Source: UBA2112 sp964488555
GTDB taxonomy: Bacteria > Patescibacteriota > Saccharimonadia > Saccharimonadales > Saccharimonadaceae
DNA: 54,910 nucleotides
NCBI GenBank assembly: GCA_964488555.1
Contig: CAZAUF010000008.1
Span: forward strand, 1 to 54,910
Direction: 5' to 3'
Made by a program: the position numbers and the translations under genes. Below, piece after piece: positions 16,534 through 24,438 of this stretch (position 1 is its first letter; every line of letters starts with the position of its first letter). Under the pieces are notes generated by a model. The model had not been told where the DNA came from. It did not search any database and worked only from the letters and a program-made list of their open reading frames with translations.

Positions 16534-17114
16534 CCGAAGCAGCCGAAGAAAAAGCACTACTAAACAGGACAACGCTCGGTTTTTGGACGTACCTCATGAC
16601 AGACTGCATCCTGTTTGCGAGTCTGTTCGCGACATTCGTCGTCTTGAGGACGGCTACGGCTGATGGCCCTTCTGGCCGTGAGATTTTCGAGATGCCAATG
16701 GTGTTAGCCGAAACGATCATTTTGCTGGCGAGTAGTTTCACGTGCGGTATAGCGTTACTAGGTCTCAAGTCGCGCAATGTACGTCAAATTATCGCAGCTT
16801 TGGCGGTAACATACTTGCTCGGTGTCGCCTTCCTGGCTATTGAAATCAGTGAGTTCGTCAAACTTATCGCCGAAGGTCATGGACCGCAAGAGAGTGCATT
16901 CTTGTCGGCGTTCTTTACGCTCGTCGGTACGCACGGTTTACACATTTTTATCGGACTGATATGGCTTCTCGTACTGGTTTTTGTACTCATGAAGCGAGGT
17001 CTGACAAGCAAGTTAACCCGTCAACTCACCCTCTTTGGTCTGTTCTGGCACTTTCTTGATCTTGTTTGGATATTTATCTTCACAATTGTTTACCTTATGG
17101 GGGTAGCAGTATGA
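16530..17114 (+). CDS. cyoC: Quinol oxidase subunit III
   Basis: 194 aa with five hydrophobic helices, as in CyoC (the seven-helix form of cytochrome c oxidase is longer). FGFWTYLMTDCILFASLF-type opening (GFWTYLMTD), the central GTHGLHIFIGLIW and the closing FWHFLDLVWIFIF are typical of the family. It stabilises subunit I and is thought to help proton uptake. ATGA overlaps join it to cyoB and cyoD. Confidence 0.94.
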   Translation: MTEAAEEKALLNRTTLGFWTYLMTDCILFASLFATFVVLRTATADGPSGREIFEMPMVLAETIILLASSFTCGIALLGLKSRNVRQIIAALAVTYLLGVAFLAIEISEFVKLIAEGHGPQESAFLSAFFTLVGTHGLHIFIGLIWLLVLVFVLMKRGLTSKLTRQLTLFGLFWHFLDLVWIFIFTIVYLMGVAV

Positions 17115-17452
17115 CGCTCACTCGCTATGTCATCGGTTTTGTACTGTCGCTGTTGCTCACACTTACTGCGTATTGGTTGGTGATGTATGGCGGTCCAAGT
17201 CAGTGGCTGGTCGCGTCGATTATCATATTGGCTGTGGTGCAGATGATTGTGCAGTTGATTTTCTTCCTGCATCTCAATGAAGAAGCGACGCCGCGCAGTA
17301 AGCTGATGTCATTTATCTTCATGGCTGCGACACTTCTCATTATTGTGATTGGTTCGATATGGATTATGGCAAACATGAACTACAACATGATGCAGATGAC
17401 ACCGGCTGAAAAGGCGAATTACATGACAAGTAAGCACGAGATGGCGTTCTGA
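17111..17452 (+). CDS. cyoD: Quinol oxidase subunit IV
   Basis: 113 aa with three hydrophobic helices (about 8-28, 34-56, 70-92). The QLIFFLHLNEEATPR segment between helices 2 and 3 is the family hallmark. The start is ATG17111, overlapping the cyoC stop as ATGA. It assists assembly of the oxidase core. Its TGA overlaps the cyoE start by one base. Confidence 0.93.
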   Translation: MTLTRYVIGFVLSLLLTLTAYWLVMYGGPSQWLVASIIILAVVQMIVQLIFFLHLNEEATPRSKLMSFIFMAATLLIIVIGSIWIMANMNYNMMQMTPAEKANYMTSKHEMAF

Positions 17453-18318
17453 TGCACGAAACACTCCGAACGTATTACCGATTGACGAAACCTGGAGTAC
17501 TATACGGTAACGTATTGACTGCAGCGGCCGGTTTTCTGCTGGCAGCTGCCGGAGATATTGACTGGCTGTTGTTTGTAGCTACTGTCGTAGGTATTACGCT
17601 TGTCATCGCTGCGGCGTGTGTCATAAATAACTATCTTGATCAAGACATTGATCGACTCATGGAGCGTACGAAATCGCGGCCTAGCGTTACCGGTGTGGTG
17701 CCAGGTAGAAATATGGTGATGTACGGCATCATACTTTTCGTACTCGGTACGGCAGCTCTGTATCTGTGGACGAATTGGCTGGTCGTGGCTATCGGCGTGA
17801 TCGGCTTTGTGACATATGTGTGGTTATACGGCGCGCTATCGAAACGACAATCCATTCATGGAACTCTGGTTGGTAGTATATCCGGTGCACTACCGATTGC
17901 TGGTGGGTATGCCGCCGTGAGCGGACAGATAGATCCCGGGCTTATCATTGTGTTTCTCATCATGTTTTTCTGGCAATTTCCAGAGTTTTATTCGATCGCG
18001 ATTTATCGTCGCAAAGAATATGCCGCCGCACGTGTTCCGGTCATGCCAGTCGTCGTAGGTGTGCGTCCCACGATTGTTCAGATACATATCTATACCGTTC
18101 TCTATGTATTGAGTACGCTGGCGTTGACTGTGTATGGGTATACCGGCGGTGTATATTTGGCGGTCATGCTCGCCACAGGTGCGTATTGGATTCGGCTTGC
18201 GAGTGAAGGTTTAGCTACGAAACAACCGGAAGAGTGGGCGCGCCGGATGTTTAGGTATTCTATGTGGATGGTACTACTGCTCTGCGTCATGCTGGCTATC
18301 GGTCCGCTCCTGCCGTAG
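17452..18318 (+). CDS. cyoE: Protoheme IX farnesyltransferase (heme O synthase)
   Basis: 288 aa, UbiA-superfamily prenyltransferase with about eight to nine helices. The first Asp-rich motif is NNYLDQDIDRLMERTKSRP and the second region is YRRKEYAAARVPVMPVV. It attaches farnesyl diphosphate to heme B to give heme O for subunit I. No other heme-synthesis gene is in the window, so the source of heme B cannot be seen here. Last gene of the cyo operon; a new -10 for NDH-2 lies 6 nt after its stop. Confidence 0.95.
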   Translation: MHETLRTYYRLTKPGVLYGNVLTAAAGFLLAAAGDIDWLLFVATVVGITLVIAAACVINNYLDQDIDRLMERTKSRPSVTGVVPGRNMVMYGIILFVLGTAALYLWTNWLVVAIGVIGFVTYVWLYGALSKRQSIHGTLVGSISGALPIAGGYAAVSGQIDPGLIIVFLIMFFWQFPEFYSIAIYRRKEYAAARVPVMPVVVGVRPTIVQIHIYTVLYVLSTLALTVYGYTGGVYLAVMLATGAYWIRLASEGLATKQPEEWARRMFRYSMWMVLLLCVMLAIGPLLP

Positions 18319-18324
18319 GTGTGG

Positions 18325-18330
18325 TATACT
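18325..18330 (+). promoter_or_regulatory. -10 box TATACT for the NDH-2 gene
   Basis: Located just behind the cyoE stop; a leader of about 30 nt with AAAAGGA precedes ATG18367. NDH-2 may also be read through from the cyo operon. Confidence 0.6.
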
Positions 18331-18366
18331 GTCAGCAACAGCATAAGCAGATAAAAAGGATACGAT

Positions 18367-19554
18367 ATGAAAGTAACAATCGTTGGTGGTGGCTTTGGCG
18401 GCGTCAAAACGGCACTCGAGCTTGCAAAGCATAAGCATAACCACGTGACGCTCATTACGGACAAGCCCGATTTTCAATATTATCCAGCTTTGTATGGCAC
18501 GGCGACCGGGCGAAGTCACCTGCAGTCCTGGGTACCGCTTGGTACGATTTTTGGCGGCAAGCCAAACGTCAGCGTGATTATCGATACTATCGAAAAGGTC
18601 GATCCGAAAGAGAAGACGCTTAGAAGTGCAGCTGGCAACACCTACCACTACAATCATCTTGTGATGGCACTAGGCTCGGTGACGACATACTTCGGTATCA
18701 AGGGGCTGGACCATTATGCTTACGGCATCAAATCAGAAGCAGAGATCAAAAAACTAAAGCACCATCTATACAAGGAGATGGCGGAAAAGCGCGAAGTCGA
18801 AAAACAATATGTTGTTATTGGTGGTGGACCGACAGGCGTGGAGCTTGCTGCCGCGCTCGGCTCATATATTAAGCGGTTGCGTATTTATCACAAATTGCCG
18901 CATCGACGTATCGGTATAACGCTCATTGAGGCGTCCCCCCGATTGTTGCCGCGCATGCATCCGAAAACCAGTGAGCGTGTTTTGAAACGTCTGCATAAGA
19001 TTGGAGTTAGTGTCCAACTAGGTAAAAAGGTAGAGTCTGCGACTGTGGACGGTCTGATTGTCAGCGGCAAGCCGCTCCATAGTCATACGGTCATATGGAC
19101 CTCCGGAGTCGCGAATCATCCGTTCTTTGCGGCAAACGCCAAGCACTTTGAACTAGCAAAAAACGGTAAGGTTATAGTCAATCATCATATGCGCACCAAA
19201 GACGGTATTTACGTGATTGGCGATAATGCCTTTACACCATATAGCGGTCTGGCGCAAACCGCGCTTCATGATGCTGTTTTTGTCGCTCGCAATTTCAGAC
19301 GACGCCAGTCAAACAAGTTGTTGCGTAAATACCGTCCGGTTATGCCGCCGGTCGTCGTTCCCCTCGGGGACAACTGGGCTGCATTCGAGTGGCATTTTAT
19401 ACGTATCTATGGCTGGCCCGCGGCACTTTTGCGTCGAGCGGCTGATATGATTGGATATCGCGACATTTTACCATTAGGCCAGGCACTTGGCGTGTGGCGA
19501 GCTCAAACAGAGATTGAAGACGATTATTTCACTCCTACACCTCCAAAGAAATAA
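18367..19554 (+). CDS. ndh: Type II NADH:quinone oxidoreductase (NDH-2)
   Basis: 395 aa flavoprotein with two Rossmann motifs: FAD at the N-terminus (VGGGFGGVKTALEL) and NAD at about 153 (VIGGGPTGVELAAALG), plus the FAD-contact motif VIGDNAFTPYSGLAQTALHDA-type block (GDNAFTPYSGLAQTA) near 285. The C-terminal part is basic and amphipathic, as in membrane-surface NDH-2. It oxidises NADH and reduces quinone without pumping protons. Directly downstream of the quinol oxidase operon, it completes a two-enzyme NADH-to-oxygen chain. Confidence 0.92.
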   Translation: MKVTIVGGGFGGVKTALELAKHKHNHVTLITDKPDFQYYPALYGTATGRSHLQSWVPLGTIFGGKPNVSVIIDTIEKVDPKEKTLRSAAGNTYHYNHLVMALGSVTTYFGIKGLDHYAYGIKSEAEIKKLKHHLYKEMAEKREVEKQYVVIGGGPTGVELAAALGSYIKRLRIYHKLPHRRIGITLIEASPRLLPRMHPKTSERVLKRLHKIGVSVQLGKKVESATVDGLIVSGKPLHSHTVIWTSGVANHPFFAANAKHFELAKNGKVIVNHHMRTKDGIYVIGDNAFTPYSGLAQTALHDAVFVARNFRRRQSNKLLRKYRPVMPPVVVPLGDNWAAFEWHFIRIYGWPAALLRRAADMIGYRDILPLGQALGVWRAQTEIEDDYFTPTPPKK

Positions 19555-19562
19555 TTTTTTGG

Positions 19563-19568
19563 TATAAT
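19563..19568 (+). promoter_or_regulatory. -10 box TATAAT for the FKBP gene
   Basis: TATAAT follows the T-run behind the NDH-2 stop; GAGAGGGAG precedes ATG19595, so the mRNA is leadered. Confidence 0.6.
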
Positions 19569-19594
19569 AGGTCTAACAAAAGAGAGGGAGAATT

Positions 19595-20137
19595 ATGTCT
19601 ACTACCAAGAGTCAGCGTATTGGAATTTGGGTTATTGCCGTCGTGTTAGCAGTCGGAACCATAGGTTCGTTTTTCGTGATCAGTCTCGAAAACAGTAACC
19701 AAAAGATTGATCAGGAAAATGCACAGAAAGAATACCAAAAAATGCTTGATGAAATGAAAAAAGCCAATAAGCCGCTCGATGGCTATAGTGTCGAGAAGTT
19801 TGATGCTGATAGTGTGGAGAAACTAAAGGTAGAAACCCTCAAAAAGGGTGATGGCGAGAAGTTAAAGTCTGACTCGACGATATCTGCCAATTACTTTGGT
19901 TGGACTGCCGACGGAGAAATATTCGACAGTACGAATAAGGACGGCACGGTCGCTCCTGTTGAGTTCAATCTAAGCGGAGTCATCAAGGGTTGGACCGAAG
20001 GACTGACCGGAGTCAAGGTGGGTTCGGTTGTGAAGCTGACTATCCCCGCTGACATGGCTTATGGCAGTACCGACAGGGGCGATGGACTTCCCTATGGTCC
20101 GCTGATGTTCATCGTAGAAGTGAAAGAGTTGAAATAA
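19595..20137 (+). CDS. Membrane-anchored FKBP-type peptidyl-prolyl isomerase
   Basis: 180 aa. One N-terminal helix (about 10-30, IGIWVIAVVLAVGTIGSFFV), a Lys/Glu-rich coiled linker (about 35-65), then one FKBP domain (about 80-180) with SANYFGWTADGEIFDSTN, VIKGWTEGLTGVKVGS and IPADMAYGS, including the IKGW and Y/G residues of the active pocket. It should catalyse proline cis/trans isomerisation and aid folding of exported proteins at the outer membrane face. The strong GAGAGGGAG site fixes the start. Confidence 0.92.
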   Translation: MSTTKSQRIGIWVIAVVLAVGTIGSFFVISLENSNQKIDQENAQKEYQKMLDEMKKANKPLDGYSVEKFDADSVEKLKVETLKKGDGEKLKSDSTISANYFGWTADGEIFDSTNKDGTVAPVEFNLSGVIKGWTEGLTGVKVGSVVKLTIPADMAYGSTDRGDGLPYGPLMFIVEVKELK

Positions 20138-20157
20138 TACTATACTTTGTATAGTAT
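20137..20157. promoter_or_regulatory. Perfect 9-bp dyad overlapping the trxB promoter
   Basis: ATACTATAC, TTT, GTATAGTAT. It begins in the FKBP stop codon and contains a TATAGT -10 candidate (20150-20155) that lies 11 nt before the trxB ATG. A perfect dyad on a -10 box suggests an operator; a weak hairpin terminator without T-run is the alternative. Confidence 0.55.
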
Positions 20158-20166
20158 AGGAATAAT

Positions 20167-21138
20167 ATGACAGAAGTGATAGATACGGTTATGATTGGTG
20201 CTGGTCCAAGCGCACTTGCTGCGGCAGTGTATACCACGCGCGAAGATATAGATACGGTGTTGTACGAAAAAGGAGTCATCGGGGGGCTGGCAGCTATCAC
20301 CGATATGGTAGACAATTACCCCGGATTTCCGGATGGGGTCGAGGGTATGAAGCTGGCTGATCAGCTACAAAAGCAGGCGGTCAGGTTTGGTGCTAAGCTC
20401 GAATTTGGTGAGGCATCTAGCCTAAAACTCAACGACGATGGCACGAAGACGGTCGTCATTGACGGACAGGATGTTTTAGCAAAAACCGTGCTGATTGCGA
20501 CGGGCAGTGACTATAACAAGCTCGGTATTCCGGGCGAGGCGGAACTCTATGGTCGTGGCGTGCATTATTGTGCGACCTGCGACGGCGCATTTTATCGTGA
20601 CAAGCGGCTTGTCGTCGTAGGAGGCGGTAATTCAGCCGTGCAGGAAGCAATTTTTTTGACGCGCTTCACGACACACATCGACTTACTGGTTCGCAGTACC
20701 ATCAAGGCGAGCGAGGTTTTGCAGCACGACCTGCAAAAATACGTCGATGAGGGTAAGATTACGATTCACCTGGGAGTGGTGCCGACAGAAATTGTTGCCA
20801 CCGATGGCAAGGTCACCCATGTAAATGCAAAAAAGGGCGACGAAGATATGCGATTTGATACAGATGGCGTATTTGTATTTGTCGGCCTCAAGCCCAATAC
20901 GCAATTTCTCGATGGGTCGGGTATAGAGCTCGATGATCAGAGACTTATCAAGACAAATGAACGTTTAGAAACAAACATCTCTGGCGTGTTTGCCAGTGGT
21001 GATGTTCGTAGCGGCGCAACTATGCAGATCGCGAGTGCGGTTGGCGAAGGTGCTACCGCAGCACTGTCTATCCGCGAATATCTGGATAATCTAACTCACA
21101 CTGAACCAGCGTCGAAAACCGTTGCAACGACCGTCTAG
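20167..21138 (+). CDS. trxB: Thioredoxin reductase
   Basis: 323 aa, usual length. FAD motif GAGPSALAAAVY at the N-terminus, redox-active CATC (Cys135 and Cys138), NADPH motif VVGGGNSAVQEA at about 157, and the C-terminal FAD motif GVFASGDVRSG. It passes electrons from NADPH to thioredoxin. The 3' end overlaps the convergent GDPD gene by 4 nt. Confidence 0.96.
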   Translation: MTEVIDTVMIGAGPSALAAAVYTTREDIDTVLYEKGVIGGLAAITDMVDNYPGFPDGVEGMKLADQLQKQAVRFGAKLEFGEASSLKLNDDGTKTVVIDGQDVLAKTVLIATGSDYNKLGIPGEAELYGRGVHYCATCDGAFYRDKRLVVVGGGNSAVQEAIFLTRFTTHIDLLVRSTIKASEVLQHDLQKYVDEGKITIHLGVVPTEIVATDGKVTHVNAKKGDEDMRFDTDGVFVFVGLKPNTQFLDGSGIELDDQRLIKTNERLETNISGVFASGDVRSGATMQIASAVGEGATAALSIREYLDNLTHTEPASKTVATTV

Positions 21139-21794
21139 ACCTTCCTGGCTAATTTATCAGGGTAATCGGTGACGACGCCGTCGACACCTCTTTCTTCGAA
21201 CCGCAAAGCGGTTTGAGGGAGATTAACGGTGTAGACATAGGTAAAGATGCCAGCTCGTCTCGCCATTTCTATAGCAAATCGGTTGACATGCAGTCGATGC
21301 CAACCTACGGCAGACAATCGTAGTTTTCGATGATACGTGATAAATGCGAACGGATTGATACTATGGAGCAGAGCGAGATTGACGTGTTTATCCCGTCGCC
21401 GCAGTTTGACGAGCGGCAAGATATGGAAAGAAGAAATCAATAAACTGTCCCAGTCATCGTCTTTTTTGATATAACGTGATCTCAGAAGCTTATATACTAC
21501 CTCCACACCGGTCAACGGTTTGTACTCAAGGTTAAGTAAGATAGTGCCAAAAAATTCATCGAGCACATCAGCGAGCAGAGTTACAGGACCGGCTGTTCGT
21601 AAGTTTTCGAGCGATGTACGAGATACGATGCGTCCGTGTAAGCGTGCACCATGACTGAGAACAGGAATATTATCGCTTGTCAGGCGTACGTCGAACTCCA
21701 GGATGTCGGCATCCGCTTCCGCGCCAGCACGGAGCGACTCGAGAGTGTTCTCGGGTGCTAGTCCTGCCGCTCCTCGATGTCCGATGATGAGCAT
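21135..21794 (-). CDS. Glycerophosphodiester phosphodiesterase family protein
   Basis: 219 aa TIM-barrel hydrolase. N-terminal GHRGAAGLAPENTLESL and EFDVRLTSDNIPVLSHGARL contain the catalytic His pair and acidic metal ligands of the GDPD family; the C-terminal YTVNLPQTALRFEERGVDGVVTDYP block is also typical (quoted here in part as GVDGVVTDYP). It splits glycerophosphodiesters into glycerol 3-phosphate and an alcohol. No signal peptide, so cytoplasmic. The -10 TATACT (minus) ends 7 nt before the ATG, so it is probably leaderless. Confidence 0.9.
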   Translation of the reverse strand: MLIIGHRGAAGLAPENTLESLRAGAEADADILEFDVRLTSDNIPVLSHGARLHGRIVSRTSLENLRTAGPVTLLADVLDEFFGTILLNLEYKPLTGVEVVYKLLRSRYIKKDDDWDSLLISSFHILPLVKLRRRDKHVNLALLHSINPFAFITYHRKLRLSAVGWHRLHVNRFAIEMARRAGIFTYVYTVNLPQTALRFEERGVDGVVTDYPDKLARKV

Positions 21795-21800
21795 ACGCTA

Positions 21801-21810
21801 TAGTATACTA
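21801..21810. promoter_or_regulatory. Palindrome TAGTATACTA serving as overlapping divergent -10 boxes
   Basis: The 10-bp palindrome yields TATACT on both strands: minus (21807-21802) ends 7 nt before the GDPD ATG, plus (21804-21809) serves ppa, which has a leader with AGGAG. The two polymerases would compete for the same site. Confidence 0.6.
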
Positions 21811-21838
21811 GATATAGATAAATCACACAGGAGAAATA

Positions 21839-22366
21839 ATGGCAGACTTTAACCAAATTCTTACACCAGGTGACGTCGAAGGTGGCGTTATCAATGTCGT
21901 CGTCGAAATTCCACAGGGGAGCAGTCATAAAATCGAATGGAATCGTGAACTCGCAGTTATGCAGCTGGATCGCGTCGAACCGGCAATTTTTGCAAAGCCG
22001 ACCAACTATGGTTTTATCCCACAAACACTTGATGAAGATGGTGATGAACTGGACGCGCTCATTGTGACTGATGAGCCATTGCCGACCGGCATCTTTCTGG
22101 AAGCAAAAATCGTAGGTGTTATGAAGTTCGAAGATGATGGTGAAGTTGATGACAAAGTCGTCGTCGTGCCAGCTGACGACCGCAATACCAGTAATCGCAT
22201 TCAGTCATTGGATGATATACCACACCTCGTCAAGCAGCTTGAACACCATTTTAGTCACTATAAGGACCTGAAAAAACCGGGTTCAACCATCGTCAAGGGA
22301 TGGGGTGACGCCGAAGAGGCGAAACAAGTTATCCATGCGTCTATAGAACGCTGGAATAGCAAATGA
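21839..22366 (+). CDS. ppa: Inorganic pyrophosphatase, family I
   Basis: 175 aa, standard soluble family I enzyme. Visible: EIPQGSSHKIEWNRE, YGFIPQTLDEDGDELDALI with the DGDELD metal-binding acidic cluster, and PADDRN. It hydrolyses PPi to phosphate and drives biosynthesis. AGGAG precedes ATG. The stop overlaps the NUDIX start in ATGA. Confidence 0.97.
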   Translation: MADFNQILTPGDVEGGVINVVVEIPQGSSHKIEWNRELAVMQLDRVEPAIFAKPTNYGFIPQTLDEDGDELDALIVTDEPLPTGIFLEAKIVGVMKFEDDGEVDDKVVVVPADDRNTSNRIQSLDDIPHLVKQLEHHFSHYKDLKKPGSTIVKGWGDAEEAKQVIHASIERWNSK

Positions 22367-22785
22367 CAGATACGCTCTTAAGTGCGAAAACCCTTATCTT
22401 CAATGAGGAGGGTAAGGTGCTCGTACTTCGCCGTAGCGCGTCACACCCACGGAAGCCGCACCATACTGACTTACCGGGTGGTTTGATTGAGCAGGGCGAG
22501 TATGAGTTGATTGGCATGGCGCGTGAAGTCAACGAAGAAAGCGGTATATCACTCGATGCAAATATGTGTCGTCTCTACTATGCTTGCACCTGGATGACGC
22601 CACGAGGCAGATCACTCACCATGCTTATGTATCACGCGCATCTTGACCATACTCCTGAAGTGACAATCAGCTGGGAGCATGAATCCTATCAATGGGTGAG
22701 CATTGATGAACTGCTGGCGCGCGAAGATCTGGAAGAAGCTGAACGCCAATCAATCGAATACGCGATCAAGAACAATCTATTTTGA
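22363..22785 (+). CDS. NUDIX hydrolase
   Basis: 140 aa with a complete NUDIX box GX5EX7REVXEEXGI: GLIEQGEYELIGMAREVNEE within residues about 45-67. It should hydrolyse a nucleoside diphosphate derivative; the substrate cannot be told from sequence. Coupled to ppa by ATGA overlap, and convergent with the RSH gene, whose 3' end overlaps by 9 nt. Pairing with a pyrophosphatase fits nucleotide clean-up. Confidence 0.92.
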   Translation: MTDTLLSAKTLIFNEEGKVLVLRRSASHPRKPHHTDLPGGLIEQGEYELIGMAREVNEESGISLDANMCRLYYACTWMTPRGRSLTMLMYHAHLDHTPEVTISWEHESYQWVSIDELLAREDLEEAERQSIEYAIKNNLF

Positions 22786-24324
22786 GTTTGTTTTCTTTTT
22801 GCGAGCGGCCTTTTCGCGGATAATTGCTGCGGCACCGCTGACAGCTTGCAGGAGACCAAGTTTTCGCAGTTGCATGCGTAGTTTTGTGCGCGCATGACTC
22901 GTTGTGACGAGGTCCATCCAGTCATTCTTTGGTTGTGCGAGCTTGCGCGTAACGACTTCGACGACATCCCCGTTTTGGAGCGGCTTGTCAAAAGCGTGTA
23001 TTTTGCCATTCACGCGGAAGCTATAGGCGTGTTTGGCAATATCGCTATGCACCAGATAAGCGAAATCAAGTGGCAGCGCGTTTTCGGGCAAGTTGTAGAT
23101 GTCGCCCTTAGGTGAATACACGAAAATGCGATTACCAAACAGATCGATATTGAGCTGGTCGCGACCGATTTCCTCACCTTCGCGCAGTCGTGCGGCGACT
23201 TCTTGCATCTGCGTGATCCATTGCATTTCAGCGGGCAGGTGGGTGGCGGATTTTTTACGCGTGTACGACTTAGCACCTTTTTGCTCATGGTAGTGGAAGC
23301 TTGCTGCTAAGCCGCGCTCGGCCCAGTCATGCATTTCCTGTGTTCGTATCTGAAACTCCACGATTTGTTTAGACGGAGTCAGGACTGTCGTGTGAAGGCT
23401 TTGATAGCCGTTTGGTTTTGGCACAGCGATGTAATCTTTGATACGAGCGAGCATGGGCTGGTACATAGCGTGCAGGATACCAAGGACACGATAGCAGGCT
23501 TCTTTGTCTGATACGATGACACGCAGTGCCATGAGATCATAGATATCCTCGATGTTACCACCAACTTTTTGTAGCTTTCGATGGAGGCTGTAGACACTTT
23601 TGACTCGTCCGCTGATTTCGAACTCAACGCCTTGCTTCTCCAGCTCCCGCTCGACTTCCACGCGGACAGTACCGAGTTTGCGTGTACTTTTGCCGAGACG
23701 CTTCTTGAGGAGTGCTTCAAGCCGTTTGTACTCTTTGGGATCCAAGTAGCTAAACGCCAACTCTTCGAGCTGCATACGTACGCGACCCATACCAAGACGG
23801 TCAGCGAGCGGCGCGAAAACTTCTAGCGATTCGCGAGCGATTTTTTGTTGCTTGGCTGCTGGCATATACGCCAGCGTCTGCATATTGTGCAGTCGGTCAG
23901 CCAGCTTGATGATGATGACACGGACATCTTGGCTGACGGCGATAAGAAGCTTGGATAGATTATCTTTGGTCTGCGGCATATAGCTTTCGAGATCACGCAT
24001 ACCGGCACGCGCCTGGCTGATCTTAGTCACGCCATCTACCAGAAATGCGACGTCGCGGCCGAATAGGTTTTCAATCTCTTCCAGCTTTGCTTCGGTATCT
24101 TCGACGGTATCGTGAAGCACACCAGCCAGTACACTGTCGATATCCATATCCCATTCGATCAACGTGTAGGCGACGGCGAGCGGGTGGGTAATATACGGCT
24201 TACCACTTTTTCGCTTCTGGCCTTTGTGTCTTTCGGTAGCGTAATCAACGGCATGGGTTAATTCAGCGAGTTGGTTCTCGTCATACACCTCTTCTGCTAA
24301 CCTCAGTACTTCACGCTTTTCCAT
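22777..24324 (-). CDS. (p)ppGpp synthetase/hydrolase, RSH family, without C-terminal ACT domain
   Basis: 515 aa. N-terminal HD hydrolase domain with H47, HD71-72 and ED75-76 all present, so hydrolase activity is likely. Synthetase domain at about 225-350 (GRVKSVYSLHRKLQ, EDIYDLMALRVIV, PNGYQSLHTTV). TGS domain at 398-457. The protein then ends with a short basic helix (AAAIIREKAARKKKTNSK); the ZFD/ACT regulatory parts of RelA/SpoT (about 700 aa) are missing. It makes and degrades the stringent alarmone. The -10 TATAAT lies 6 nt before the ATG. Confidence 0.93.
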   Translation of the reverse strand: MEKREVLRLAEEVYDENQLAELTHAVDYATERHKGQKRKSGKPYITHPLAVAYTLIEWDMDIDSVLAGVLHDTVEDTEAKLEEIENLFGRDVAFLVDGVTKISQARAGMRDLESYMPQTKDNLSKLLIAVSQDVRVIIIKLADRLHNMQTLAYMPAAKQQKIARESLEVFAPLADRLGMGRVRMQLEELAFSYLDPKEYKRLEALLKKRLGKSTRKLGTVRVEVERELEKQGVEFEISGRVKSVYSLHRKLQKVGGNIEDIYDLMALRVIVSDKEACYRVLGILHAMYQPMLARIKDYIAVPKPNGYQSLHTTVLTPSKQIVEFQIRTQEMHDWAERGLAASFHYHEQKGAKSYTRKKSATHLPAEMQWITQMQEVAARLREGEEIGRDQLNIDLFGNRIFVYSPKGDIYNLPENALPLDFAYLVHSDIAKHAYSFRVNGKIHAFDKPLQNGDVVEVVTRKLAQPKNDWMDLVTTSHARTKLRMQLRKLGLLQAVSGAAAIIREKAARKKKTNSK

Positions 24325-24330
24325 GTCTTG

Positions 24331-24336
24331 ATTATA
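24331..24336 (-). promoter_or_regulatory. -10 box TATAAT, leaderless start of the RSH gene
   Basis: Minus-strand TATAAT ends 6 nt before the ATG (24324). No ribosome-binding site. Confidence 0.7.
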
Positions 24337-24365
24337 TCAGTTATGGCAAACGTCCGTTTGAAATA

Positions 24366-24394
24366 TTGCATATTCTGGAGCCACTCTTTACAAT
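24366..24394 (+). promoter_or_regulatory. Promoter of gapA
   Basis: TTGCAT (24366-24371), 17-nt spacer, TACAAT (24389-24394). A leader of about 40 nt with GCGGGGG follows. Confidence 0.7.
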
Positions 24395-24438
24395 CAATAA
24401 CGAAAGTACTAACGCTTAACGAATCAGCGGGGGCAAAC

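Noticed and set aside
24328..24438. Longer N-terminus for GAPDH
   Set aside because: The extension runs across the TTGCAT-N17-TACAAT promoter and lacks similarity to GAPDH; ATG24439 has its own ribosome-binding site.
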